Shown piece after piece: positions 22,236 through 35,432 of a DNA stretch of 64,000 bases (position 1 is its first letter; every line of letters begins with the position of its first letter). The stretch comes from Molanna angustata. Its lineage: Eukaryota; Arthropoda; Insecta; Trichoptera; Molannidae. The stretch lies in the NCBI GenBank assembly GCA_963576475.1, contig OY754981.1, positions 18,256,570-18,320,569 on the forward strand, read 5' to 3'. The translations under genes were made by a program, and so were the position numbers. The notes under the pieces were generated by a model. That model was not told where the DNA came from, ran no database searches, and was given only the letters and a program-made list of their open reading frames with translations.

Positions 22236-22557
22236 TAAAATATATAATACCACACATAATGTTTATAATGTTACAATAATAAATAATAATATTATCAACA
22301 TTTCTTTAGCTCGAGGCATTTCAAGCCAATGCCAATAACTCAATTTAAACCGTTAAATTTAAATAATACATCATAAAACATGCGTTGGACGGCCATGACT
22401 GGATTTATACATGTTGCATCAAATTTATTATTTTTAAAGCAAAGATGAAGTCATTATTGGCGCTTCGTACAATAGTATTTTTTTATGTCATTTTGCGCAC
22501 GTTTAATATTTTTATTTTAGTATATTTTTATATTCATTCTCGGGCAACAAACAGGTA
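22236..22557. other. AT-rich stretch, nothing recognised
   Basis: No supported feature. Confidence 0.4.
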
Positions 22558-22728
22558 CTATTTAACACGCTCCCAATAACAAGTAGCCACATTCTGGAGA
22601 ATTACGATATTAATCGTCTCACAGATCCAGACTGAAAACACAATTAAAAACTGTGGCTCTACCGGGAATCGAACCCGGGGCCTTTGGATTAGCAGTCAGA
22701 TACCAAACCAACTGTGCCAAGAAGGCCA
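22558..22728 (-). mobile_element. tRNA-derived SINE, copy 1
   Basis: On the minus strand the head reads 'ggccttcttggcacagttgg' (A-box region), then 'ctgctaatcc' and 'gggttcgattcccggtaga' (perfect B box). It is followed by a non-tRNA body 'ctgtgagacgattaatat', 'ctccagaatgtggct' and 'acttgttattggga'. Two more copies lie at 57648-57807 and 49461-49632. The tRNA head would be recognised by Pol III. It is not a functional tRNA: the stems are imperfect and it is fused to the SINE body. Confidence 0.8.
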
Positions 22729-22734
22729 ACAATT

Positions 22735-25423
22735 AATTTACTATATTGTTGTACATCTACGTGTTGTATGTACACTGGTGTACTTATTGATATTTGTATT
22801 TTATTTTCAATTAACCAGATTAAAAATATATTATCATAAAAATGCGAGTCCAACACCAACGCACCTGACGACATTACATTATCTCTTCTCTATGGTTTTA
22901 AAATGTCAAATCGCGTCGGGAATTGATGTGATGACAGGTATTATGACGGGTATTTTGGGCCTGCTTGATCTGTTTTATGTGTCTGCTTTAATTGACTATC
23001 TAATGTAGAGCCGGAACTATCGCCCAGTTCAAAAGTATATTGTCAATTGTCACTGTTAAATTGTAAACTTCTTGCCACAGAACAGGGCTTCTTAGTTGGG
23101 TAGCAGTGATCTACGAAAATATGGTGTGATAAAAAAAGTAGGATAACAAAGTATGTGTACTACAGTTTAGTTGTAAATGGTGACGATAATCAATATGAAC
23201 ATAAAAGAACATCTTTCAATTTGGTTGGGAAAATTTTTCCCTTTGAAGCTAGATTTTTTGATATTTTAAATAATTTGAGGCCAGCGACACCGCGTACGAG
23301 CCCCTTTTGAGTTGTAGCTGAGGCCAGAGGATATAAGCGTCTGGATAAGTTTTGTCTGGGATCAAGTTGGACACGATCTTCATAAATGAAGAAAACAACA
23401 AGAAGAAGAAATATTATACAATTTACGCATTGATCTGAAAATTCTTCTGAGGCTGTGTATTACTCGATGAACAGCAGAAAAAAATGATTAGGTTAGGGAA
23501 AGGAGGAAATAGAAATCAAGTGTAAATAGACAAATGCAATTGAATTGTTTCTATGTTGCAAGATTGTTCTCCGTGGAGGTCGTAATTTGATCCTATCGTC
23601 ATGTCTTTATTCACACGAGACTGGGTTTATTCTTTGCAGTAGCAGAAATCTTTGTCTTGAAGCAGAACGTTTGTGGACATGCTAATTTTCGACGACCGAT
23701 TGCATCGAGAAACAAACTGTCATGAGAAAGCATTACATTACTTTAGCTGACTGAATTAATTCGCACACACTACAAGTAACAGGGACGTGTAGAGTACAGG
23801 GAAAAAACAAAGAAGAAAAAAGATTTAAACAATAAGATAATATAAAGTAAATATGTGTTGTGAAGGACAGAGCTAGAAAATATGAATTTTCTGTGGTAAA
23901 TACTAAGCCCTCCACTAAATGGTGTCCGATGAATAAATTATATCAATAGTAAGTGGATTGCACAGGGTTTGGAGTTGTACAGAAGATATCGTTTTTAAAT
24001 GTCGTTAATTTCCTTTTTTAAATGTGATCTGTAGAGCTCATTCTATTGCACACTTAAAAAATAACAATAATGTAATCTTCAGGAAGATGGATTTTTAACT
24101 ATAAATGCAAACCTGGTAAATTTACTGTACAGATTACATGTACTTATGTCTGAGCAACGTAAAAGAAACGTCAAGTAACATTGTTTCGTATTTCAAAACA
24201 ACAACAAAAAGACTTCATTACAGAATCAGCAACGTATGGTAATAAAACAGATATGTATATGAATGAAAATAGTACGAATAATAATAGTTAAAGTGGTTTC
24301 GATCCAGATTGTTCCATTTGAAATAGTTAAAATTCCTGATCTAAATCATCCCATGACTCACGATCCTACAAATAGAACGCATTTGGGACCTGCCCGATGA
24401 GGCTCGGTCTTAATAGAAGACGCTCTATAATTATATCTGGAACTTTAGCACTGCATCGGTAGTGCGAATTCTTAGAAGCACGACTAAACAGTTGACATTA
24501 AACAGGCGATACTGATCTCAAGGGAGCTGACACATGCAAACGTCCACAAAACATATATACTTATAGGTAAAGCTATGCTTGAATATACAATCAAACATGC
24601 TAAACAATCTAGAAGTCGGAAATAGGAACGGAAAACAAAGACAGAAGATTTACATGTTTAAAAAGAGTATGTAGAACTCAAAATCAACGGATTGGCATTT
24701 GAATCTTTATCATGTCAAGTAGGTAGTAGGAAAATATACATTCTGAAAAATGAATAAAGGATTTGAAGAGTTAAAAATTTTCATACAAGATAACCTTTAT
24801 AAAGATATGAAGTCGTGTCAAAAAAAAGAAAACATAAAATACAAAGTATTGATGGAAAACAGTGGTAAAGTCAATAACAATTAAGTAGTTAGCTAATTTC
24901 TGCAAGTTGCAAGTAATTACATAGCGAATGAGCATTGATAAATAGGAATTGAAGCATTTAACTGTAGTGAACACGCAAGATGAAAGATTAACAGGTATGA
25001 GTTTATTATTAAGGCGCAGTTATCATGTACATTCACATAACACCTGCAGAGATGAAACAAAAATAAAACAATTCATGAAGTGCAATGAAAACATCACATG
25101 ATAATTCAAATTAATAATAAAATCCCAAAGCAAAGACAATTAAATCAAGAAGCTAGCAGCATTCTTATAGTAGAAACGAGATATAAAAATTATAGGATTT
25201 GTGAATAAAATGAATTTTAAAGAACGACACAACTAAACAATGCACACGAAAATGATTACATGATAGAATTGGAAAAAAGGTCTTAAAAATATTAGAAAAT
25301 TGATTTCAAACTTTCACGTGTTTCTCACATCAGAAAGAAAGTATCTGAAGACATTTAAAGACAGCTGAAAAAAAAAGAATATCACTGTTGATAAAGTTGA
25401 CAAGGAATTGAAAAAAAATCATA
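22735..25423. other. 2.7 kb with a few GC-richer patches, no firm feature
   Basis: Patches near 23283-23400 ('gccagcgacaccgcgtacga' followed by GAAGAA) and 24360-24540 may be decayed LINE 3' ends, but no diagnostic motif is readable. The remainder is unique AT-rich sequence. Confidence 0.3.
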
Positions 25424-25600
25424 CATACATACATACATACATACATACATACCATCACGCCATGTCCCTCACGGGGTAGGCAGAGAGAACCGAACGCCAC
25501 ATTTTTCTATCTTGACACGCATTCATCGCCTCCTCAACATTCATACATCGTCTTATACATGTTCGTCTGTTGTTCACGCTTCTTACATTTCAACTATTTT
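25424..25600 (-). mobile_element. (ATAC)n plus lepidopteran RTE/SINE tail
   Basis: An (ATAC)7 tract at 25424-25452 is followed by 'catcacgccatgtccctcac', 'ggggtaggcagagagaacc' and 'catcgtcttatacatg'. This is a very common lepidopteran retroposon tail in which the microsatellite marks the 3' end, so the element lies on the minus strand. A related piece lies at 14790-14890. Confidence 0.65.
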
Positions 25601-26231
25601 AATTTACAACAGATTAAAGGATTCCAGTAGGATATCAGAATACTTTTGCAACACGTAAATATCGCGATACTTATAAACGCTTTAAGCATTATAGAAAGTT
25701 CATCAAAAACATAACAACTTTCATGGTCTTAAATAATAGTCTAATTTAATAAACCAACGTTTAAATTTTACACTCAACAATCGATTTAATATTATTATAA
25801 TGTGTGTATGATAATGATACACAATTAAGATAAATTCAATTTCGAAATCACGTTTCCTTACATTCGAGATAATATTATGATTAATTCACGAAATTAGATC
25901 AAAGTGGACAATAATATTTAATGTGATAAGTCTGTGTTTAGATAGATAAGTAATTACTGCAGATTTCACCGAGAAGTTAGACAGACAGACAGTTAATGCA
26001 TGAGTGCGGTAATCAGACTACTGTGAGACATAATGAGACAGATTGCATTAAAATAAGCAACTGTTTATTTTATACAGGTGAAACCTGACCAAAAAAGAAA
26101 TAAAATATATAAAAAAAACAATTCCAGTAAGATCTTACTCCTACCAATACAGGTTAAGTATTTGAATAAAAGAACAAGAAGTGACAGCTCGTTCCATTAA
26201 AAACTATGGTCAATAAATAACACTAAACATT
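25601..26231. other. AT-rich stretch, nothing recognised
   Basis: No supported feature. Confidence 0.4.
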
Positions 26232-26481
26232 CAAAAATAATAAATAAGTAGTTTTCCACAATATTTTTATAACGACCGAACTTTTTCGCCAAACGTTTTC
26301 ACCTAACTCCACCTACATATTTGGCAACATTGTTAAGTCACTGTAACTCCGCCCACACATGTGGTAACTAGTATGAATTTTGTATAGTTTCATTTGGACC
26401 CTGACAAAATATTGTGGAAAAATACTTAATTATTAATTTTAAAGTGGATTTTCACTCTGTTAACACAAAAAATCTAGAATT
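26232..26481. mobile_element. Fold-back element, copy A
   Basis: Inverted arms: 'ttttccacaatatttttata' near 26252 and its complement 'aatattgtggaaaaatac' near 26408. The left arm continues 'acgaccgaac'. The right end continues with 'gtggattttcactctgttaa' and 'cacaaaaaatctagaa', identical in layout to copy B at 60274-60483. The 10-base ACTAAACATT lies on both sides (26222-26231 and 26482-26491) as an apparent target duplication. The centre differs from copy B and holds 'ctccgcccacacatgtgg'. No coding potential. Confidence 0.75.
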
Positions 26482-26491
26482 ACTAAACATT

Positions 26492-27212
26492 TATATTATT
26501 CGAGTAGGTAATTCACGTCGGCGAAACAGTTCTCTTAAGATAAAGTAAACAATACGTTCAACTAGATCGATGGTGATGTTATAAATTTGAATCTGAGTCT
26601 GTGAAAGAATAAATTTGGCGTGACCGTCGTTTTAATGTAGAGGAAAAAATGAAATGTCAACAATACATCCAATTAGGTCACATTATACGTTTTTTTTGTT
26701 GACTGTACCGGTTTTAAAAGTCGGATACGGCAACTGTTTAGCTGAACATAATGTTATCAGTAACTAGACATTTATTTACATTTAAATGACATCATCGTTC
26801 AAACGGTTAATTTTAAAATTAAACACCCAATAAATGAGAAGGAGCATGTCGGATGGAATAGGAGAAAAAAACTGGTGTCTTTAATGAACACTTATTAGAA
26901 GTTGTTAGTCATAGCGACACTGAATTTATACGGTCATCGAAATAAGAGATAAAAAATACGCTGTATCTATTGCAATGTAATCGTTTGAGAGACGAATAAA
27001 TTAGAATAATTAATTGGACAAATTGACGTTTAGAAGCGTCACTATTGGTGAATTAGGATGGAAAGCAAGGAAATGTTGGTGGTGACGGAGACAGGGGCAG
27101 ACGAGAAAGTTGAATGTCGTAGATAAAATGGACAGATCATATTAAAGATACAACGGGCGTCGGTCTTGACCATAGAAATAAGTAATCGAGTCTTATATAG
27201 ATATATCGAGAT
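26492..27212. other. Unassigned AT-rich DNA
   Basis: No supported feature. Confidence 0.4.
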
Positions 27213-27565
27213 ATAGCGGCTTTTGAGAAAAGGATCCTTCAAACGATCTATGGGCCAATAAAAGAGAATAATGGTAATAAGAGAATAATCAGTTCCATCA
27301 AGATAGGGCGCTTGAGATGGGCTAGTCACATAATCCGAATGGACGACGACAACCCCACAAAACGCCTCACACTTTCTGTGCCACAAGGTCAAAGGAGATC
27401 AGGAAGACCAAGGACTCGATGGATGGACAGAGCAGATGCCGATGCTTCCACAATAGATATTAGAAACTGGAGAACGAACGGATAGACGGGAATGAAGGAG
27501 ACTCCTGGATTCAGCGAAGGCCCACCCAGAGCTGTCGAGCTTATTATGATGATAGATACATCGAG
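27213..27565 (+). mobile_element. LINE fragment, C-terminal region (RTE-like)
   Basis: One open plus frame from 27213 to TAG at 27483 reads AAFEKRILQTIYGPIKENNG, then IKIGRLRWASHIIRMDDDNP, PQGQRRSGRPRTRWMDR and IDIRNWRTNG. It is the C-terminal domain found after the RT in an abundant insect LINE group (RLRWAGH..RM..., G.R..GRP..RW.D, NWR). Between PIKENNG and IKIGRLRW about 25 residues usually present are missing, so there is an internal deletion. After the stop the sequence continues in another frame as PGFSEGPPRAVEL. A minus-strand frame over this region is a shadow. Confidence 0.8.
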
Positions 27566-29525
27566 GGGTCCAAATGTCCAAACCCCTGGTAGCGAACAGA
27601 ACCACAATCGATAGATTTTCAACCGGCTTGAATTTCCTTTGAATTCACTCACCAAGGTAATGTAGTAAAAAATCAATCATAAAATTAAAATGTATCTAAC
27701 TTATTGTTGCAATTTAAGAGAAGTGTGGACTACAAAAGTTTAGAAGAGGTTTCCAGCAGTGAAACGAATGCATTAATATGAACGAATGCCTTCATTTTAT
27801 GGACATGAACTTGCATATTAAATTTATAAACCGAATTTCACTTTCATTTTAAAAACAAATCATCAGGTGGAGCTTCACCAAATATAATATTTACTTTCGT
27901 TAAAGCTTCACCAAAACATAAAATGTAGGTATAACCAGGTAAAATAAAAATTCTGTAGTTCAGTTCAAGTTATGAGACCGATAAATTGGAACAAAATATT
28001 GGAATATATAGGGCAGAGCGATAAATGGATTAGAAAGAAACCAAATAAGTTAAAGCGATTATCTAAAAGCATAGCGATAAAACTTCCTCAGAATAAGCTC
28101 GAGTATGTATACCAGGACACAATTAACTAGTAATATCTTTAATATATTAAGTAGAAATAAGTATGGGATTAGGAAAAACTATTGAAGTACTTTCTATAAT
28201 CCCATGTTGCTCAATAACAATACAATAACGAAACATATTAAAACATAAATGTGTCTACTATTCACCTTGGATTAAATTATCGCAGAAAATGGATTAGTAG
28301 AGACCATTACTAAAACTAAATAATAAAAATTAGATACAAAAGAGGAATTAGTAGCCATGTGTAAATTTAAATCGCCGAAGAGCATGAGAAAATTAATAAT
28401 GAAACTAATAAATTAAGAAGAAGGTTTACATTTGAGTCAAAAGTCAACATTTATTTTATCTAATAAGTACAAGTAACTAGGAACACCATCATACATGTCA
28501 GAACCACAAGATAATATTGTAAACGCATGTTGTTATACTTTCATTCTTATCGAATACTTACCATTAATGTCATTCAAAATTTAATTACCTTTGTCATTCC
28601 CACGTTCAACATCAAGCCGTTTTGCAAACATTATCATACACTTTCCTTACATAACACTGAAGCTCGTTAGCACTTTGCAATTTGTATACATCAAACAACG
28701 TATGTACTTTTGCAGTGACATTTGACTCATGTTTACATTTCTGAAGGTTCATAAGCATTGGTCAATATTGAACATCCATGTATTAGACGCAACTTTGTCT
28801 GATTCTTTACTCACAATGGATGATTTTTAAAACATTATCACGAACACAAGCTCCGTTACTTTAAAAAAATGACGTAATTCCACAATCAGTTAACAATCCT
28901 CTCCAATATAAATACCATTGGGTCTTACTTATTAATTGCGATTTTAATTTAATCCGACGCATACCAAGTTGTTAGTATATCCAAAACTTCCTAAGGCTGG
29001 GTTGTTTGAACAAAAGAATCGGTAATAGTATAGTTAAAATACTTTTATTTCAAAAAATGTTCAAATTTGAGTCGTTTGACGGTATTAGATATCAATGAAA
29101 CAACCATGAGTATTAAACAATTTTATGAAATCAAAGTATTTTTACTCTACTTTTACGAGAATCTTTTTGTTCGAGAAACACAACCTGAGAGCCGGATTAT
29201 AGTATATTCACAAATAGTAAGTAGGATTGCATTATTTTATTTCATAAAGTTGTCAACACTTGCATACAACATTAAAAATAACATCTTACACAATAAGGAG
29301 TCTGATAGATTCAGTGCAATAATATGCGAAATATATAGTAATCGGTAAATGACTTGACAATTTTCCGAAGAATTTGTCAAAATTTTATTCTGTGCATCAT
29401 GCCACGTGATACTTCAAGAAGTTTGCCGATAATGCTACCAATTCATGCTAAATATAAACCGAAGACAGAACCATGACCTTCAGAGACAAAATAGTTCTAA
29501 AAAAATAATACAAATGCAGACATAC
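27566..29525. other. 2 kb of AT-rich DNA, presumably intron
   Basis: Nothing recognised on either strand; it lies downstream of the exon at 29526-29705 in transcript direction and is probably intronic. Confidence 0.35.
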
Positions 29526-29705
29526 CTCAGCGTCTTTACGTGAGAGGCAGGACTCGAGATGACACTGCCACTCCAAAGCTCGAAGATAGAGATGGTGCCA
29601 GCGACGTTCCAAGCCTCTAGCTACGGCCTCAGCAGGGCCCAGTCGACAGAGACGAACAACGGAGCTGACTATACGACCATGCCACTCCACTTCACGTTGC
29701 AATAC
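29526..29705 (-). CDS. Host-gene internal exon, spectrin-repeat-like 60-residue segment
   Basis: On the minus strand a pyrimidine-rich acceptor (..tttgttccttcag) precedes the exon and a strong donor (gag|gtatgtctg) follows. Length is 180 bases, exactly 60 codons in phase 0/0. The peptide starts VLQREVEWHGRIVSSVVRLC and ends LERRWHHLYLRALEWQ, CHLESCLSRKDAE. GC content and codon use are far above the surroundings. The spacing RRWHHLYLRALEWQ, with W and L heptads, is typical of a spectrin-repeat helix and reminds me of nesprin/Klarsicht-type or AKAP-type proteins; this family guess is not secure. No other exon of the gene is recognisable, so both neighbouring introns are long or the other exons are outside the window. 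This is the only confident host coding feature here. Confidence 0.75.
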
Positions 29706-30760
<1,055 letters not shown>

Positions 30761-31586
30761 AATATTATTATTGTATTGTTTGTCATATAAAATGTTCTTC
30801 CAGGTACTAGGCAAACGAACTCCGTCGTCCCGATTGTTCATTATATCCCTTCTCTTATATATTTCTATAGCTTCCCTGTAAATTCTGAGAGGTTCACTGT
30901 TTAAACTTGCTATTATTTTTGAATGGTCAAAATCTATTGTATGTCCTTCTGTGAGCGAGTGTTGTACAAGTGAGGATGTAAGTTTTTTGTTTCTCATGTC
31001 GACTCTGTGCTCCTCTATTCGTGCTTCAACTTTTCGATTGGTTCTTCCTACATAAGTCTTATTGCATGATCCGCACGGTATTTCATATACTCCATGAGCT
31101 TCAAGTGGAATGATGTCTTTCGGGTTTCTTAGAAAGGTTGATATTTTATTTGTTGTGCTGAAAACGGTACGTATGTTATTTTTGTTTAATAGACGGCTGA
31201 TTTTATCGGTGACGCCTTTGATATATGGTAGTCGGGCTGTTGATAATGGTGTTTCATTGGATTTTTCTTTCACTGTTTTTGGACTCTTTAATGCTTTGTT
31301 TATTATATAGTCTGAGAAACCATTACAACGTAGAGCATTTTTCGTGTATTCTAATTCTTGTTTTTTATGCTCGTGGTCTGCAATTCTTTTTGATCTTGTT
31401 ATTAGTGTTTTTGCGACTGAGCATATTTGTGCGGGGTGATGATTGGACGTTGCGTGTAGGTATCTATCGGTGTGTGTGGGCTTTCTATATACTGTGTGCC
31501 CCAGTTTACCGTTTGCTTTTTTTAACACTAAAACGTCTAAGAAAGGTATTTGTCTGTTATATTTGATGTTTTCACGGGTGAAATAT

Positions 31587-31953
31587 GTTATAATATTTTT
31601 ATCTCGGTTTTCCCGTGTCAGTAGGTCTTGACTTAGACCATTTGTCTTCCGACGTTTCGCCTGAATATCACCAGGCATTTTCAAGGACTTAACGAAAAGC
31701 ACGCGCGCGACACACGTCTACTCACACTAAAAGCTCACCGTCAAGTGACTCGTAGCGTACAAGATGGCCGCTTATGTCAAATATTGTTAGCGCGACGTGA
31801 TTGGCTCCTTGTGACACGCCCACCTGCTGTCGTGTTCGTTGGTAATAATATTTTATCATTATTTTTGTGTTGTGATTTATTGTTAATTTTAGTTGTGACA
31901 TTAATATTATTATTGTTGTGTTTTGGGGTTATTTTCGCTATGGTATTATTATA
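31587..31953 (-). repeat. PLE pseudo-LTR copy 2
   Basis: Direct copy of 30369-30760 lying upstream of the PLE frame on the minus strand. It includes a duplicate of the PLE C-terminal codons and 3' end, showing that a neighbouring tandem copy once lay upstream. It supplies the ATG and first codons of the 371-codon frame. Confidence 0.8.
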
Positions 31954-32045
31954 TATATAATGTTATAATATTTTTATCTCGGTTTTCCCGTGTCAGTAGG
32001 TCTTGACTAAGACCATTTGTCTTCCAACGTTTCGCCTGAATATGA

Positions 32046-32478
<433 letters not shown>

Positions 32479-32640
32479 ATAAAATAAAAAATTAAATAAA
32501 ATACGTAATTGTACTTTGCAATAAATTTGATTTGGATAGATTAAGAAAACCAAAGATCCAACGGATTTTAAATAATTTTATAATTTCAACTCCACCCGCA
32601 TAATCGGTAATTTATCAAAATTACTGATATTGTTATTTAA

Positions 32641-33105
32641 TTCATTCATACCCCCAGTATTCAATGGTGGGGTAACCAGTGATAAGTGTTCGGGTGTATC
32701 CTTATAAAAGGTACCTATCACGATACATGCATGTATCCCCACAAACCAGTCTCGTCTCACCTTAAAAGGCACTACATTCAGAATGGGAGGTGAACCTCAT
32801 TGCTGAACTGTGTGAGATGTCATTGTTGCCTGTTGTTTTTTCGATAACCTGGGGGCAAGTCTGGTCCTACCGGCGAAATCAAAACCCTCACGATTACCCA
32901 TATCATGGATATAATTATTATATGAAGTTCTATAATATCTTTAGATGTCATAGAACTCTATATGATAATTATATTTATGATATGGGTAATCACTAGGGTT
33001 TTGATTTCGCCGGTCGAACCAGACTTGCCCCCCTGCTCTTATGGGACCCCGAAAACAACGATAATAGAAATTAGTGGAAGCACTATTCTAAGCTGGTGTC
33101 TCACA
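32641..33105 (-). mobile_element. Retroposon repeat with (GAAT)n tail, copy 1, split by a MITE
   Basis: Landmarks: 'ttcattcatac', 'ggtggggtaaccagtgataa', 'tgtatccccacaaaccagtc', 'tcgtctcacctt', 'tgaacctcattgctgaactg' and 'tgttgcctgttgtttttt'. After the 182-bp MITE: 'gctcttatgggaccccgaaa' and 'agcactattctaagc'. Copies 2 and 3 lie at 62652-62915 (same strand) and 43436-43643 (opposite strand, ending in GAATGAATGAATGAAT). The microsatellite end marks the 3' end of a LINE- or SINE-type retroposon. The reading frames across it are not conserved. Confidence 0.7.
32851..33032. mobile_element. 182-bp palindromic MITE with GGGGGCAAGTCTGGT ends
   Basis: The left end GGGGGCAAGTCTGGT and the right end ACCAGACTTGCCCCC are exact inverses. 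The inversion continues inward (ccggcgaaatcaaaaccct / agggttttgatttcgccgg, then acccatatcat.. ataattat) almost to the centre, so nearly the whole element is one long hairpin. Aligning flanks with the paralogous repeat at 62830-62860 shows the MITE was added between 'gataac' and 'gctctta', with CT on both sides, suggesting a 2-bp CT duplication. A related hairpin is at 2362-2470. The superfamily is not assigned. Confidence 0.85.
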
Positions 33106-35261
33106 GCTAAATTGTTATTTGGCAACACAAAAAATATCTATGCAATAATAATACTGAGTATAAAAGTGACTGGATGATTGAAGCCTGATTTAGGTCTTTT
33201 CTTTTTTTCTTCGTTCCTGGTTTTGCCTTAATGGCCTATGGCACTCGTATATATTTGTGGGAATCGTCGAGTGACCGAAGGTGTCGCTGGTAATCCTTGC
33301 CAGCCTGACGTGACTTGGTGAGTCGAAACGTCAAAGACACATTTTTCCTGTTGTATGGAAATTGTTATATAGAAGTAGGCGTATAAAAATAGCGCAACTT
33401 TTATAAAGTTTCTTGTCAGCCACCGAATACTACGCATAGCTGGTTTATTATACCAAAATAACGCGGTAATATTTACAATTATAAATTATAAACAAGTGTG
33501 ATAAACAAAGAAATCTAGTAATAAGCAATCTAATAATGAACGTTGATCTTAAATATATTCAGTGGAAAAATGTAAGTAAACCATGTCGAACTAATTAACA
33601 CAATCAAAGTCTGCATCGAATGCACGAATTAGCAACGGCGAATAATGGGTGAAAATATTAGATACAGCCAGCTATTCTTTATATCACAGATGATGATGAT
33701 GATAATAATGGAAAGATACCGGAATAGACTGTAACAGTAGAAGAAGGAAACAAAAAAATATCATGGAACGCTGGATAACAGTTTTTTATATTGTTTGGAA
33801 ATGTTAAACTACGGCCAAAAGTTGAAAAAAAAACTGACAAATATGATGTGATCATGACGTGATTAGTGTTCTTAAAATTGATCAATGTCAAAAGAAGAAG
33901 AATTGGAAATCACAAAAGTCCTTTCTTTTCGGGGTTATTCTATGTAAAAATACAAAACAACAAAAAACACTTTAGTGAGGGGTTTTTAAAAACAACAAAA
34001 AAAGAGTTCTCACAGAGAAAAACACATATGAGTTATTTTTGCATTGGTCAAGCTGTGATATTTCGTAGATTATTTTACAAATGGAGATGTAAAGTGAGGG
34101 AACGGAAATGATTGGGTAAAAAATGTATCGTAATACATAAAAAATTTGGAATACGTATAAGTGTGATTTAAGGAACAATATTTCTTAACATTTCCTAAGA
34201 AATTTTTTGTTGGCCAATCTAGGAAACTCTCGTTTGTTAAGGTTCTCGTAAGCTTAAGGCAATAAAACATTGAACATATTTCACAAGAAATAAATAAGAA
34301 TATATATTCAAATAAATATATTTCAGAAAACCCAGAGAGAAATTGAATGCACTTTACAGAAACAACGAAGGTATTCATAATAAATGATGTAGAGAAATTA
34401 ATAATACGATACTAACAGAGGCAGAGGTTAAGTGTGTGCGATAAACCTAACATAACCCCACATTACTTTCTACAGACGAAATAAAATAAAATATTATAAT
34501 AAATTGTCTCGTAATCGATAATATCACATAAGTTAGTATGCGTGAAAGTGATCTACTACAAGGTTTCATTGTAAAGATTGATGTTAAGATTTCTCAAGTA
34601 CACTGTGAGTATAAGTTAGTATAACCGAAGCTGTTCAATGTATTAAAATAATATCATAATTAGAGAGTAAAACGACCAATTAACAGATTTGAATCTATGA
34701 ACCTATAATAATACATAGACGATGTAGTGAAACACGGATTAATGTAAAACGCTCAGAGGAATACTTATTCCCATTTTGTCGCACCAAAGGGCATAAAGAA
34801 ATTAAGAAATTAGCAAATAAGAAATTCGATTTCCAAATGGACACAGCATAGGGATAATTAAGCATTTCACTTATTTTGTAGACTGTATTTGCAATTGTCT
34901 ATATACGCATACATGTATGAAGTAGTTGTTTGGAACTTATCAACCAATGATCAAAATGTAGATGGCATGGTGCAAACGAACACACAAATAATTTATGTAA
35001 ATTGTAAACGCGAGTTTAATATCTTTAGGAGATATCACAAAAGAAGCCTGGAAATGATTGTCTTTTGCGCCTTTCTCCTAACTTTTACCTCTCATCGATT
35101 AATATTATGAAAAAAATTGGAATAGAATCATACGACAAGAGTAAGGGCGCAAGAACTGAAGATGATGTAACACGTATAACACAAACTGTATTTAGAAGCT
35201 AGCACAAAAATGCAGAATATGAATTAGAGAAGTAGTAAATTAACAATCTAAAGCAAAACTA
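33106..35261. other. 2.1 kb, no firm feature
   Basis: Around 33230-33430 is a GC-richer patch ('gtgacttggtgagtcgaaac') followed by a TATAAAAA box at 33382-33389. This promoter-like arrangement is unsupported by any downstream gene. The remaining DNA is AT-rich and unassigned. Confidence 0.3.
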
Positions 35262-35432
35262 TTAATTCCTCTTGTATATCTATTTACGTATATATTGCCG
35301 TGTTTATATTATGTATGTCATTCTGTAATTTTATTTAACTTATATGCACCGTATGTACATTTCTCTTTGTATGTTTGTTTTCTTTTTGCTGTAAAAGGCT
35401 TAATCCGTAAATAAAGAAAATAAATAAAACTC
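35262..35432 (+). mobile_element. LINE 3'-UTR tail (Jockey-like)
   Basis: T-rich text ('cttgtatatctatttacgta', 'gtatgtttgttttctttttg', 'gctgtaaaaggcttaatccg') ends in 'taaataaagaaaataaataaa', resembling the tails at 62040-62232 and 52430-52715. No coding part is attached, so it is strongly 5'-truncated. Confidence 0.45.

Noticed and set aside
22640..22730. Possible functional tRNA gene
   Set aside because: Good B box but imperfect stems and continuation into a repeated non-tRNA body found at two other loci; it is a SINE head.
27389..27676. 95-codon minus-strand frame (MIFYYITLVSEFKGNSSRLK..)
   Set aside because: Antisense shadow of the LINE fragment on the plus strand, which has the recognisable RLRWASHIIRMDDD motif.
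33382..33420. TATAAAAA box with TCAG initiator-like word about 35 bases downstream
   Set aside because: In AT-rich DNA such pairs are frequent and no coding region follows on the plus strand.
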